Below are positions 26,519 to 37,300 of a stretch of 64,000 nucleotides of DNA, one piece after another. The notes under the pieces are model-generated. The model had not been told where the DNA came from and ran no database searches. It saw nothing but the letters and a program-made list of their open reading frames with translations. The stretch's first letter is position 1, and every line of letters starts with the position of its first letter. The stretch is from Bacteroidota bacterium (GTDB lineage: Bacteria > Bacteroidota > Ignavibacteria > Tepidaquicellales > Tepidaquicellaceae): positions 124,001 to 188,000 of the forward strand of contig JAFDZO010000012.1 in assembly GCA_018266845.1 (NCBI GenBank), read 5' to 3'. The translations under genes were made by a program, and so were the position numbers.

Positions 26519-28042
26519 TTAATATTTAAAATTGAAATCGTCATCATAATCGCCGTAATTTTTCTGCTGAGTGAACATGCTGCCTACCATATCCTTGTAT
26601 GACACTATAACATCAGAATCATCCTTTGCAATTTTCGAATTCTGGTGCAAGCCGTCGAGCACAAATTCCATCAGAGCGGCAAGCTCGTATTCCGTTTCGT
26701 AGTACTGCGAATATTTCTTCACAAATTTTTCAAGTCCGTCAACTTTTTTCAGCTCGTTGAAATAATCTTTAAAGCTCATGTTATCTTTTATATTCACTAC
26801 TCCGCCGTACTGGAACCACTCGACTATCTCCGCATAAGGGTCGGCATCGGGTTTATCGTTTTTCTTTTTCTTTAACAGCGGGTCAGGGAAATATTTTCTG
26901 TAGATTTCCCTAACGGCTTTTGATAGAAGAGCGCGGGAAACTTTTATCGAACCCTCCTGCTCTCCCTCAAACACAAGCTCCATTTTTCCCGTCATTCCGG
27001 GAAGCACAGCGTTAATATCGCAGATGCGTAGATAAATATCTTTTTCGTTATTAACTATCGAGCGGCGCTCTGCGTTGCTGATAAGGTTTTCCATAGAGGA
27101 AATCGTCAGCCGCGCGCTTACGCCGGATTTCTGGTCAACAAACTCGCTTACCCTTGCCTGCATTGCAGTCATCTCAATAATTTCCTTGAAGTAATAAGGA
27201 ATATTTACTTTGCCCTCGCTTCGTTTTATCCATGAATATGTGTCTGTAATTTCTATTCCGTCTTCCAACGACTTCGGATAGTGTGTTATTATCTGCGAAT
27301 CAATTCTGTCTTTCAGCGGAGTAATAATGTTTCCTCTGTTAGTATAGTCTTCGGGGTTAGCGGTGAAGACCATCAGCACATCGAGGGGAATACGGATATT
27401 AAATCCTCTTATCTGAATATCTTTTTCCTGCATAATATTCAGCAAGCCGACCTGAATTCTTGGCTGCAAATCGGGAAGCTCGTTGATAACAAAAACTCCT
27501 CTGTTAGTTCTTGGGATAATTCCGAAGTGAATAGCTCCTTCGTGGGAATAGTGCAGCCGATGGTTTGCTGCTTTAATCGGGTCAATGTCCCCTATTAAAT
27601 CGGCAATGTTTACATCGGGAGTTGCAAGCTTTTCGCTGTAACGCTGCTCTTTGCTTATCCATTCTATTTCTGTTTCATCTCCCATTTCATTCACCATATC
27701 AACGGCATGTTTTGAAATCGGGTGAAACGGATTATCATTTATCTCCGAGCCTTTTACAATGGGAATATAATCATCGAGTAGGCTTACAAGCATACGCGCC
27801 ATTTTTGTTTTTGCCTGTCCGCGGAGCCCGAGCAGAATAATATCGTGCTTCGCAAGAAGAGAATTTACGACTGCCGGAACAACCGTATCTTCGTATCCGA
27901 CGATGCCTTCAAAAATTGTTTCTTTATTCTTAATGCGATTAATAAGATTATGTCTTATCTCATCTTTTACAGAGTGCGTTTTATACCCGGCTTTCTTTAA
28001 GCCGCCGAGCGTTTTTATTTCAGTCAGTTTATTAAAATCCAT
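26519..28042 (-). CDS. MoxR-like AAA+ ATPase (magnesium chelatase ChlI-like)
   Basis: About 507 residues with the ATG at 28040-28042 as start; an in-frame TTG at 28066 would add eight residues and looks less likely. Walker A is LLGLRGQAKTKMARML, where the first two Gly and Lys are kept but the loop is not classical. Walker B is GVFVINELPDLQ. The sensor region VFTANPEDYTNRG is followed by an Arg-rich segment and a C-terminal lid. MoxR/ChlI ATPases usually act as chaperones with a von Willebrand factor A partner encoded next door. No such partner lies in this window; the neighbours are dps and a CBS protein. Confidence 0.85.
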   Translation of the reverse strand: MDFNKLTEIKTLGGLKKAGYKTHSVKDEIRHNLINRIKNKETIFEGIVGYEDTVVPAVVNSLLAKHDIILLGLRGQAKTKMARMLVSLLDDYIPIVKGSEINDNPFHPISKHAVDMVNEMGDETEIEWISKEQRYSEKLATPDVNIADLIGDIDPIKAANHRLHYSHEGAIHFGIIPRTNRGVFVINELPDLQPRIQVGLLNIMQEKDIQIRGFNIRIPLDVLMVFTANPEDYTNRGNIITPLKDRIDSQIITHYPKSLEDGIEITDTYSWIKRSEGKVNIPYYFKEIIEMTAMQARVSEFVDQKSGVSARLTISSMENLISNAERRSIVNNEKDIYLRICDINAVLPGMTGKMELVFEGEQEGSIKVSRALLSKAVREIYRKYFPDPLLKKKKNDKPDADPYAEIVEWFQYGGVVNIKDNMSFKDYFNELKKVDGLEKFVKKYSQYYETEYELAALMEFVLDGLHQNSKIAKDDSDVIVSYKDMVGSMFTQQKNYGDYDDDFNFKY

Positions 28043-28111
28043 TAAATAGAATGAGTTTTTGTTCAAAAATTACAACCGCCCTAAGAATAAAAGAGTTTCG
28101 GAAAACGTGCT

Positions 28112-28543
28112 TTACCCGTTAAACTGAATATAGGAATTAAGCAGCTCGATTTTTTCTTCCTTTTCCTGCATATCGTGATACATAATATCGCGTATAGAAA
28201 GCATTCCTATAAGGTCGGTATTTTCTCTTACAAGAATGTGCCGTATATTTTCCTGTTTCATTATTTGCAGGCAGTAATGGGGGGTGTCGTGAGCTTCTAT
28301 AAGAATCACTCCCTTAGTCATAACATCATCAACAAGGGTTTTGCTTAAATCCAGTTCTTTAGCAGCGCACCTGCGAAGCAAATCTCTTTCGGAAAAAATT
28401 CCTGCGAGCTTGTTTCCTTCTTTAAGAACGGGCACAGCGCCTACGTTGTGCATATCCATAAATTTTGCAACGTCAGCGACCGTCATTCCGCTTTTTACAA
28501 AATGAAGGCGATCTTTTTTTATTAAATCTTTTACGCTTGTCAT
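28112..28543 (-). CDS. CBS-domain pair protein
   Basis: The 143-residue protein consists of two CBS motifs (about 8-63 and 73-130), which fold into one Bateman module that binds adenosine nucleotides. Signature segments are VADVAKFMDMHNVGAVPVLKE with GIFSERDLLRR, and a second copy ending in MLSIRDIM. There is no attached catalytic domain, so it probably acts as an energy-sensing regulator of another protein. A strong ribosome site (AAGGAGG) precedes the ATG. The next gene, MoxR-like, starts 70 bases downstream on the same strand. Confidence 0.9.
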   Translation of the reverse strand: MTSVKDLIKKDRLHFVKSGMTVADVAKFMDMHNVGAVPVLKEGNKLAGIFSERDLLRRCAAKELDLSKTLVDDVMTKGVILIEAHDTPHYCLQIMKQENIRHILVRENTDLIGMLSIRDIMYHDMQEKEEKIELLNSYIQFNG

Positions 28544-28771
28544 TTTGTTCCTCCTTTGGTTTTAACAAAGAGAAATATTTTCCGGCTGAAAACCTTAGAA
28601 AAATACTCCTCATATATTTTTTTAGAACTCCGAAAACTTATAGAAATAAAACCTGTTTTTTAAAAAACGCAGGGGTGAATTTTAAAGCGAAAAGAATGGT
28701 TGTTTCGATTGAAGATTAAAGAATATTTTTCAAAGATACTAATCAAAATTTTTATCCGATGTTTTTGAAAA

Positions 28772-28875
28772 GGAACACAGATAAATAAGATTTTTATGAT
28801 GACACGGATAATATTTTTTATGAGATAAATTCTAATCTGTGAAATTATGTTAATCATAAATAATCAGTGTTTCTG
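28772..28875. repeat. Imperfect ~100-bp inverted repeat in the 28544-28960 gap
   Basis: GGAACACAGATAAATAAGAT at the left matches the complement of ATAAATAATCAGTGTTTC at the right, with patchy matches continuing inwards (ATAAGATTTTTATGATGACAC against GTTAATCATAAA). The arms are AT-rich and end in ACAC/GTGT, like elements at 43060 and 50787. Nothing else is recognised in this 417-base gap. Confidence 0.5.
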
Positions 28876-28960
28876 AACGATGATTAAACTCAATAAATCT
28901 CTTTAAATTCAATATTTGAAGAGTTAATTTAGCAGTCAAAACTAAAACTCTCAATCATTA

Positions 28961-31441
28961 ATGAAAAAGTTCTTTTCCCTCATTGCTCTTATTTTAATTT
29001 TCTCAAGCCAGGCGTTTTCACAAACGAATGAGGAAAATTTAAAATCTGTAGTTAAAGTTCCTCCGGGATACTATCAAAATCAGTTTGATGCTGTAAACAG
29101 CACTGTTCAAACTGTTAACGGCTATGACAATTTTTTTCTCGGCAATGATTTCGGCGAGCCGCACATTGCAACAAATCCGAGAAACCCTCTAAACAGTATT
29201 TGCGCTTTTAATACAAATAGTGTTTACTATACTCTCGACGGCTATAACTGGACAAAGGTTTTTGTTAGCTTTCCGGGATTTGCTTCAAGCGAAATTCTCG
29301 GAGACCCTGTTCTTGCCTTCGACAGCTTAGGAAACATCATTTACGAACAGCTTTATCAGCAAGGTAGCACGTATGGAGTAGTGGTAACCCGCTCTACCGA
29401 CGGAGGACAAACTTTTTCGGGAGCATACAGAGTTACTTCAACAACCGTTGGACTTTCCGATAAAGAATGGATTTGCGCAGACCAGACTGCCGGACCTTAC
29501 TCCAATTATCTCTATACAATGTGGAGACAGTTCGGCTCAACAGGAATGAGATTCTGTCGAAGCACAAACGGCGGTGTTAACTGGTCAAGCCCTATTACAT
29601 TAACAGGCGATCAGGGCGCGTATGTTTGTGTAGGTCCTAACGGGTTAATTCAGGGTGGCAGCGTTTATACTGCAAATACAAGCGGCGGAAATATTTTAGT
29701 AGCCCGCTCAACAGACGGCGGCGCAACGATGGGACCACAGGTAAATGCAACTGCGTTCTCAGGTTCAGGAGTTTCTTGTTCAGGGAGACAGACTGTAAAA
29801 GGATGTATAAGAACAAATTCATTTCCGAAGATTGCCGCAGATGGCAGTTACGGAGCATACAGAGGGTACGTGTATGTTACCTACGAGGCAAATCCTCTGG
29901 GTCCCGATGTAGCAGATGTATATGTAGTACGCTCTACCGATTACGGACAAACATGGGGAACTCCGGTAAGAGTAAATGACGACGCAACAACAGCAGACCA
30001 ATGGCTGCCTGCAATCAGCGTGGATAATACAAACGGAAGAATATATGTAAGCTGGATGGATTCCCGAGAAGACCCGACGAACAATCTTCAAACAAAAATG
30101 TACGGTTCGTATTCAACAGACGGCGGCGCTACATTTGTGGCTAACTCGCCGGTATCTACAACGCTATTCAATCCTGATAACATGAAACAAAGTCAGGGTT
30201 CAGGACAGGCATTTTATATAGGAGATTATCTTGGAGTTGCAGCAATTAATAAAACTGCTCTTACTGTATGGATGGACGGAAGAGCAAATACACTCGGAAG
30301 TTATGTCGGATATTATCCTGATTACGCAATGACAACTTCTGCTTCAAGTGTTTATATGGCTAATAATGACAGTTCGTTTGTAACAGTAACCATTCCAAGC
30401 GTGAAGGGACCTTTTAACGACAGGGTGAAATTTACCGCAGCATTGGATACGGTTCCTGCATCGGGTTCAATCAATTTAAGTTTTGTTAATAATAAAGATT
30501 CTGTAACGGCGTATCCTGATTCTATAAGATTAAGAATTAAAACAGTAGGTAATGTATCACAAAGATTATATAAAGTAACAGTAACAGGCAGAGGTACAAA
30601 CGGAACGCCTGTTCACAAAAGAACTATAGATCTCCTTGCAAACTCTTCATACGTAACGGTTTCTACTAACAAGCCGACACTTACTGAATTTAAGATTAAT
30701 GGAGTAACCTATAATAATGTTCAGACGCAGGTTTTTCCAAACGGGGGCAATGTAACTTTAGAGGCAGTAACGCCTTCTTCAGGCACGCAGACAAGATACA
30801 GATTTGTAAACTGGTCTAATGGCGGAGCAAATCCTCAGACGATTACCGTAAATGGAAATTCTTCTGTTACGGCTAATTTTATGCCTCAATATAAAATTAC
30901 CGGAATAACTTCTTATTCAAGTATGTTCGGTGCAAACACATTTTATGATTCTGCTCAGACATTTCAGTTTGGCATTGCATCACGAAGAATAAATTCAGGC
31001 GGAACGAATTATTATTTCCATGCCTGGATTGGGGCAGGAAACGGTTCTTATACAAGCCCTGACAGCACGGGTCGCGATTCTATGGTAACATGGTCTTTAA
31101 AACAGGGACCAATAGTAGAGTCAGCGCTCTGGACAGATGTTCCGATAGGAATAAAGAATATTACAAGTGAAATTCCTGCCGAGTTTAATCTTGAGCAGAA
31201 TTTTCCGAACCCCTTCAATCCGGTAACGAACATAAAATTTGATGTAGCAAAATATGGTCCGGTGAAAATTGTAGTATATGATTTACTCGGAAAGGAAGTA
31301 AATGTGGTATTGAACAGGCAGCTTTCGCCCGGAAGGTACATCATAGATTTTAATGCTGAAAATTTATCCAGCGGAATTTATTTTTATAAACTTATTACTC
31401 AGGAATACGTAAGCATAAAAAAAATGACTCTGCTAAAATAA
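28961..31441 (+). CDS. Secreted Asp-box (BNR/sialidase-like) protein with T9SS sorting domain
   Basis: The 826-residue protein has a signal peptide of 20 residues (ending AFSQ). Residues about 55-460 form a beta-propeller-type region with five Asp-box motifs S-T-D/N-x-G-x-T/N-F/W (for example STDGGQTF, STNGGVNW, STDYGQTW). About 575-660 is a bacterial repeat-like beta module (VNWSNGGANPQTITVNG). The last 80 residues are a T9SS C-terminal domain (NFPNPFNPVT at its start, YVSIKKMTLLK at its end), which directs passage through the outer membrane and anchoring or release. Sialidase catalytic residues were not identified, so 'sialidase' describes the fold, not the activity. It is paralogous to the next gene. 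Confidence 0.9.
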   Translation: MKKFFSLIALILIFSSQAFSQTNEENLKSVVKVPPGYYQNQFDAVNSTVQTVNGYDNFFLGNDFGEPHIATNPRNPLNSICAFNTNSVYYTLDGYNWTKVFVSFPGFASSEILGDPVLAFDSLGNIIYEQLYQQGSTYGVVVTRSTDGGQTFSGAYRVTSTTVGLSDKEWICADQTAGPYSNYLYTMWRQFGSTGMRFCRSTNGGVNWSSPITLTGDQGAYVCVGPNGLIQGGSVYTANTSGGNILVARSTDGGATMGPQVNATAFSGSGVSCSGRQTVKGCIRTNSFPKIAADGSYGAYRGYVYVTYEANPLGPDVADVYVVRSTDYGQTWGTPVRVNDDATTADQWLPAISVDNTNGRIYVSWMDSREDPTNNLQTKMYGSYSTDGGATFVANSPVSTTLFNPDNMKQSQGSGQAFYIGDYLGVAAINKTALTVWMDGRANTLGSYVGYYPDYAMTTSASSVYMANNDSSFVTVTIPSVKGPFNDRVKFTAALDTVPASGSINLSFVNNKDSVTAYPDSIRLRIKTVGNVSQRLYKVTVTGRGTNGTPVHKRTIDLLANSSYVTVSTNKPTLTEFKINGVTYNNVQTQVFPNGGNVTLEAVTPSSGTQTRYRFVNWSNGGANPQTITVNGNSSVTANFMPQYKITGITSYSSMFGANTFYDSAQTFQFGIASRRINSGGTNYYFHAWIGAGNGSYTSPDSTGRDSMVTWSLKQGPIVESALWTDVPIGIKNITSEIPAEFNLEQNFPNPFNPVTNIKFDVAKYGPVKIVVYDLLGKEVNVVLNRQLSPGRYIIDFNAENLSSGIYFYKLITQEYVSIKKMTLLK

Positions 31442-31447
31442 TTTCTT

Positions 31448-31489
31448 AAATTGCAGGCAGTATCATTATTTGAAAACTGCCTGCAATTT
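31448..31489 (+). terminator. Hairpin terminator between the two paralogous T9SS genes
   Basis: The 14-bp stem AAATTGCAGGCAGT/ACTGCCTGCAATTT with a 14-base loop starts 7 bases past the stop. It is followed by TCATCCCTTTACCC rather than a clean T run, so strength is uncertain. The paralogues are therefore likely transcribed separately. Confidence 0.65.
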
Positions 31490-31607
31490 CATCCCTTTAC
31501 CCTCATAGAATTAATACCATTACTTTTATCTCAATATAAATTAGTTTCATTAAAAGAATATAATTTTTATTTTACTAACAATTATTTAAAAAACTAAACC
31601 CAATAAA

Positions 31608-34097
31608 ATGAAGGTTAACTTTCTAAAGATTTTACCCCTTTTTATTTTAGGTTTTTTTGGCGGGTTTGCATATTCTCAGGATAATCCGAACTTGGATCAG
31701 CTTCCAAGGCATTTCTATGATTTCGGACCCGGTAATCAAAGCGCTCAATTACCCTTTGTAGTAACAAGCTCTGATTATTTCGATAACTTTGATATCGGAA
31801 TTGACTTTGCAGAACCGCATTTATCAGTAAACCCTAATAATGCGTTAAATTCATTCACCGCGTACAACAACACAACAACTTTAACCGGTTCTACACCCCA
31901 CTATACAATTGACGGGATTAACTGGTTTACTGTTCATCCGTCATGGGGACAACCAATGAGAGGAGACCCCGTAACTGCTTTTGACAGTTTGGGAAATTTG
32001 TATTTTGAAAATATGTATGGCGACCCGAATATTTTGGGAACCAGAATTGCAAAATCTACTAACGGCGGACAATCATGGTCATCTGTAGTAAATGGTAATG
32101 TTGGAAATGATAAGAACTGGATAGCTTGCGACCAAACAGGCGGACCTTATGCAAACTACGTATATTCGGTTATGACCCCCGGTAATTTTGTAAGAAGCAC
32201 CGATTTCGGTCAAACATTTAACATAACATTTTCTGCAACAAACCAGCTGCCGGGCATGATGGTTTGTGTCGGTCCTAATAAAACCGGTGGAAATATTCCC
32301 GGAGGATGTGTTTATGTTGTAACTAATACAGGCAGCTCATTTGCAGCAGTCTGGACATTTTGGCGCTCAACAAACGGCGGCGCTTCATTTACGCAGGTTT
32401 CACAGGTTCAGTATGCAAATGTTGTGGGTACAATTGTCGGCGGAAGAAATTCCGTTGAAAACTTTAGGACAAGACCTTATCCTATGATTACATGCGATAA
32501 CAGCTACGGACCAAACAGAGGTCGCCTATATGTTATTTATGCTTCAAACTTCCCGGCAGGAGACGGTAACAAACCGGATATTTGGTTGAGATATTCTGAT
32601 GATCAGGGAGTTACTTGGTCAACAGAAAAAAGAGTAAATGATGATGCTAACCCTCAGCTAAATAATCAATGGCATCCTTCAACATGGTGTGACAAAAAAA
32701 CAGGAAGATTATTTATAAAATGGCTTGATACCAGAGACTGCCCAACCAGCGACAGCTGTCTTGTATATGCAACCTACTCAGACGACGGCGGCGCAACATT
32801 TGCTCCAAATCAGGCAGTATCAAATAAAAAATTTAGAATTAACTGTACATCTTGCGGCGGCGGCGGAACACCTTCGTATTTAGGGGATTATGATGCTGTC
32901 GGTTCAAATGGAAAATACTCAATTATGTCTTGGACAGATTTCCGCAGCGGCAGCTTTGGAAGCTATACCGCTTATTTCCCGGATTATGCAATGAAGACAA
33001 ATGTAACAAGTACGACAGTAGGAAATAACGACTCCGCTTTTGTAACAGTAAGCGTTCCGGCTGTAAAACTTTATAACGATAGAGTAAAATTCACGGCTTC
33101 GTTGGATTCACTGCCGACATCAGGCTCTTTGCAGTTATCATTTGTAAACGGAAAAGACTCCATTACAACATTCCCGGATTCAGTGAGATTAAGAATCAAA
33201 TCTGTGGGAACAATAAATTCGAGATTATTTAAATTAACGATAAAAGGTTCAGGACCCGGGGGCGTGCCGGTTCATACAAGAAATGTAGATTTGCTTGTAA
33301 ACACCTCATTCCTTACAGTCGGCTCTAACAGAAATGGTCTTGTAACAATCAATGTTAACGGAACACCTTACACAACAACACAGACATTTACTTATACAAA
33401 CGGTACCAGTGTAAATTTACAGGCTGTAACTCCATCAACCGGCTCAGGCACAAGATATGCTTTTGTCAATTGGTCAAACGGGGGACCAAACCCTCAGACA
33501 ATTAACGTGAACAGCAGCCAGACAATTACTGCTAATTACAAACCGCAATATAGGCTGACAGGATCGACTGCATATTCGTCTGTTGTAGGCAATGGGCAGT
33601 ATTTTGATTCAGCCGCTACTATGCAGTTTGCAATTGCTTCAAGAAGGGTTCTCGATAACGGAACAATGTGGTACTTCCATGGCTGGTTTGGAATTGGAGC
33701 CGGAGCATACACAAGCGCTGACAGTTCAGGTGCAGACTCCGCAGTAACCTGGAAGCTAAATAATCCTATTGTCGAGCAGGCAATTTGGACAACAGTCCCG
33801 ATTGGTATTCACAATATCAGCACCGAGCTTCCGAAGGAATATGCTTTGATGCAGAACTACCCGAATCCATTTAACCCTACTACGAATATAAGATTCGACT
33901 TGCCGAAAAATTCGTTTGTAACTCTTAAGGTTTATGATATGCTGGGTAAGGAAGTTGCTACTCTTTTAAGCAAAAATCTTCAGGCAGCAAGCTATATGAT
34001 GGATTTTGACGCTTCGGAACTGCCGAGCGGAATTTACTTCTATAAGTTTCAGGCAGGGGATTTTGTAAGCATAAAGAAGATGACGCTGATTAAGTAA
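31608..34097 (+). CDS. Secreted Asp-box protein with T9SS sorting domain (paralogue of the gene upstream)
   Basis: The 829-residue protein has the same plan as its neighbour at 28961: signal peptide ending AYSQ, an Asp-box propeller region (STNGGQSW, STDFGQTF, STNGGASF, SDDQGVTW, SDDGGATF), the VNWSNGGPNPQTINVN bacterial repeat and a T9SS tail (NYPNPFNPTT, VSIKKMTLIK). The two share long identical stretches such as SNGG-PQTI and the strand LRIK, indicating a tandem duplication followed by divergence. A cysteine/glycine loop (NCTSCGGGGTPSYLGDY) is specific to this copy. Ligand or substrate is unknown; a surface adhesin or glycan binder is plausible. Confidence 0.9.
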   Translation: MKVNFLKILPLFILGFFGGFAYSQDNPNLDQLPRHFYDFGPGNQSAQLPFVVTSSDYFDNFDIGIDFAEPHLSVNPNNALNSFTAYNNTTTLTGSTPHYTIDGINWFTVHPSWGQPMRGDPVTAFDSLGNLYFENMYGDPNILGTRIAKSTNGGQSWSSVVNGNVGNDKNWIACDQTGGPYANYVYSVMTPGNFVRSTDFGQTFNITFSATNQLPGMMVCVGPNKTGGNIPGGCVYVVTNTGSSFAAVWTFWRSTNGGASFTQVSQVQYANVVGTIVGGRNSVENFRTRPYPMITCDNSYGPNRGRLYVIYASNFPAGDGNKPDIWLRYSDDQGVTWSTEKRVNDDANPQLNNQWHPSTWCDKKTGRLFIKWLDTRDCPTSDSCLVYATYSDDGGATFAPNQAVSNKKFRINCTSCGGGGTPSYLGDYDAVGSNGKYSIMSWTDFRSGSFGSYTAYFPDYAMKTNVTSTTVGNNDSAFVTVSVPAVKLYNDRVKFTASLDSLPTSGSLQLSFVNGKDSITTFPDSVRLRIKSVGTINSRLFKLTIKGSGPGGVPVHTRNVDLLVNTSFLTVGSNRNGLVTINVNGTPYTTTQTFTYTNGTSVNLQAVTPSTGSGTRYAFVNWSNGGPNPQTINVNSSQTITANYKPQYRLTGSTAYSSVVGNGQYFDSAATMQFAIASRRVLDNGTMWYFHGWFGIGAGAYTSADSSGADSAVTWKLNNPIVEQAIWTTVPIGIHNISTELPKEYALMQNYPNPFNPTTNIRFDLPKNSFVTLKVYDMLGKEVATLLSKNLQAASYMMDFDASELPSGIYFYKFQAGDFVSIKKMTLIK

Positions 34098-34123
34098 TTT
34101 CAAGCTATTTTTTGAGATTTTTT

Positions 34124-34157
34124 AAAGCCGTTGGGAAGAAATTCCTGACGGCTTTTT
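34124..34157 (+). terminator. Rho-independent terminator
   Basis: AAAGCCGTTGG pairs with CCTGACGGCTTT (one bulge or mismatch) and ends in a T run. It lies 26 bases past the stop of the T9SS gene. Confidence 0.8.
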
Positions 34158-34200
34158 TATTTCCGGTTTTAAAAAGGGCTAAATTGCTGATTTTTTACGG

Positions 34201-34253
34201 GGTGAAATTTACGCCCCCTCGTAAGTTTTGAGGTAAATTATTGTTAAAACAAT
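34201..34253 (+). repeat. 53-bp dispersed repeat, copy B
   Basis: It is identical to 11761-11813 except at one position (T for C at base 8). As with copy A, it lies between convergent genes. The 301-base gap 34098-34398 otherwise holds the terminator at 34124 and a GC-rich nested palindrome at 34335-34374 (GGGGCG.../...CGTCCCC around CCCGCT-GTT-AGCGGG). Confidence 0.85.
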
Positions 34254-34398
34254 TTTGTAAAATTTATAAAAATTTCTAAGTTTTGTTATAACAGTATATT
34301 AATGGTTACGAGCGGTTCGGGATTGGTAAAAAAAGGGGCGTTCGCCCTCCCGCTGTTAGCGGGACGGCGTCCCCGTAATCAATACATTTTATTAAATC

Positions 34399-37300
34399 TT
34401 ACTTTATTAATATCATTTTCCTCGTCTCAACAAATTCACCCGATTCTATTCTATAAAAATACATTCCGCTGGATAAATTTGAGCCGTTGAATTTCACTTC
34501 ATAGTTTCCTGCCGTCTTAACTTCATTAATTAAATTTGCAACTTCTCTTCCGGAAATATCATACACTCTTATCTTTACCAATCCGTCTTTCGGAATGCTG
34601 TATTTAATTGTGGTTGTAGGATTAAAAGGATTCGGATAATTCTGTGTTAAAGAATAAGAAGATGGCTTAACATTTAAGTGAGAATTTTGATTTCCGGAAT
34701 TTTTGAAATCAACATAAATTTTACCTGCTGCCATGTTATCGCCGGATGGTTCATCGCCGTCATACACTCCACTAAGAGTATAAATAGCATCTTTTCCGCT
34801 TAAATCTTCCACTTGTATCTGTATGTAAAACGTACCTCCAACCTCTAGATTATTCATTACGTAACCTCTATAGTATTCAACAATTGATTCATCTTCCAGA
34901 TTTAAAGTATCTGAAAATAGCTCCTGAAAAACTTCATTAGTTGAGTAATCATATAAGTTAACTGTGTATTTCATAGGATAGTATTCGCCTCCTTGACATT
35001 TCTTATGAAATGCTGAAGTTCCAATTATTAAAGTATCTCCTGTATGCATAGTAAACGGACTTGATGTCATATATTCATTGAATTCTGCACTTGAAGTTAA
35101 TGCAGGAGGTTCTGCATTCATATCAATTTCCTGTACTTCCTGCTGACCTGACTGAATAATAATCGGACCTAAATTAAATACGTAATCTGTACTATTCATA
35201 TTAACTACACCTTTTATATTACCAAAAGCATTGTCCTGGGATTGAATATTACTATTCGTAACAGATATATTACTTTCACCTAAAGAGTATAAAGAATTAG
35301 AAGGATTTAATGTTGTTCTTATTGCGCCTCCTGTTGCGGAAGTATAGCTGTTACGTACCAGCTTTACATCTGTTCCTGTAAACGTACTCGGTTCACAATA
35401 ATATCCGTTCAGATTATCTCCTTTTACAAAGTGCTTAAACTGATTATTATTCTTTGAAAAATTCACCATATATGCATTTGCATTTGTGCAGCCTTCAATA
35501 TTTGGATTTTGTTGAGAGCTTACACCGTCTGAATTATACATTATAAAACTGCTCCATGATGTCGAACTTGTTGCATATTTTACTACTATTGGGTAAAAAT
35601 TCATGTTGACAACTGTTGCCTGATTTAATCCGGTTGCGCCATCGATATTATACGCCCTCGCAATTGCATATTTTCCCTGATAAGTAATAACAGGTAATCC
35701 GTTTCTAAGGGAAATATCAGGTGAATATCGGAAAGTAATTGCGCCATCACCGCTTGAAATGTTTGTTTGTGAAGTTGAATCAGTAGCAAAGGCAGCACCG
35801 TAAACATAAAAGCTTGCCGTTTTATAGAATACATGATTATCTCTTAAAAATGCATAATAAATATCATGACCGGAGCCTGAAGTTTTAGGCTTGCTGTAAA
35901 TTGCAAAGTCAGAAATGTTACCTGCGCTGATTACTCTGTCTACAGGAGAAATACCCGGAACATGTACTCTTGCCATTAATTTATAACTGTTGCCGTCAGG
36001 TTTCAAATATGAAATTACGGTGAATCGGTTGTCTGAGATATCACTCTTTATTACTGAAAGTTTAGGTTTAGATTCAAAAGAAAGATTTCCAGGGACTTCT
36101 AATTTAAACGAATTACCATAAGGATTATTTACAGGGTCAATTAAATCTACCCCCCAGCTTCCTGAACCCCCGATAGTTTCTCTTTGTGAATACATTATAA
36201 ATATACTATCAGCATCTCTTCGCTCCCATACGACTGCAGAATTTTTACCTGCATCTACACCGCCTGATAGAATTGTTTTCACTTCTGCAAGATATGGATT
36301 GATATTATTCGTTGCTGTGCTATTTTGTGTATTAACTACTTCTTCATGACCAAAAGTAGTGCCGTTGTTTGTAGAGCGTGAAAAAAATATTCCGCCGATG
36401 GAAGTTTGTATCCTATCAATATTTCCATGAGCTTCTTTTAATGATTTTGTAGAAGCAGATTTGGAAATTGCAGTATTATCTGTTGAGAGATTTTTTGTTT
36501 TGTAGCTGGTTGAAAATACTCCGTCTGACGATAAATAAGCAGAAGGATTAGTAATGGATTCACCTGTACTCCATTTATAAAATATAGCTTCGTTCGATTG
36601 ATTTTCGTTAATAAAATAATTTGTAGTCATACTAATATTCCCGCCGTATAAATATGAAGATACCGGAGTATTGTAAGTATTGTAACCTGAAGCTCCCGGA
36701 ATATCCTGAATGCCGAAAGATGAGCTTATAGAAATGTTATCTCTGAAAGTAGTAAGATTTGAATTTAATCGCCTTATTGCAAGCGTTCCATTAAAGTTTG
36801 CTGCATAAATAATATTTCCTATTACATTTAATCTTTGATAAAAAGAATTATCATATGAATAAATTGAATAATCTATACTCCAGTTAACTCCGGCATTTGT
36901 AGTTTTGTAAATTTTTCCTTGAGCTAACAAATAACCATTATTAAAATCTGTGAATTTTATTCCATTTCCTGTATAAACATTTGAAATACTTCCATGCTCA
37001 GCAACAAAATATTCTGACAAAGTTGAATTTAAAACTGCACAATAGATATTGTCAACAGTTGAAGTTACTCTATTTAAAATCATTCGAAATTCCCTTTGAT
37101 TATTATCGTTTTTAACAATCTGAACAGATGAAAATCCAGATAGAGAATTTGAAGCATGCCCATCTTCTATTTTGGTTACGTTACCGGGATTTGACATGCC
37201 GTCATATGTTATAAACATTACATAGTTTGCATAAGAGCTAGAATTTGGAGTACGATTAAAAGCCCATCCTGCAAAAGCAACAATATTTGGGTCAACCGGG

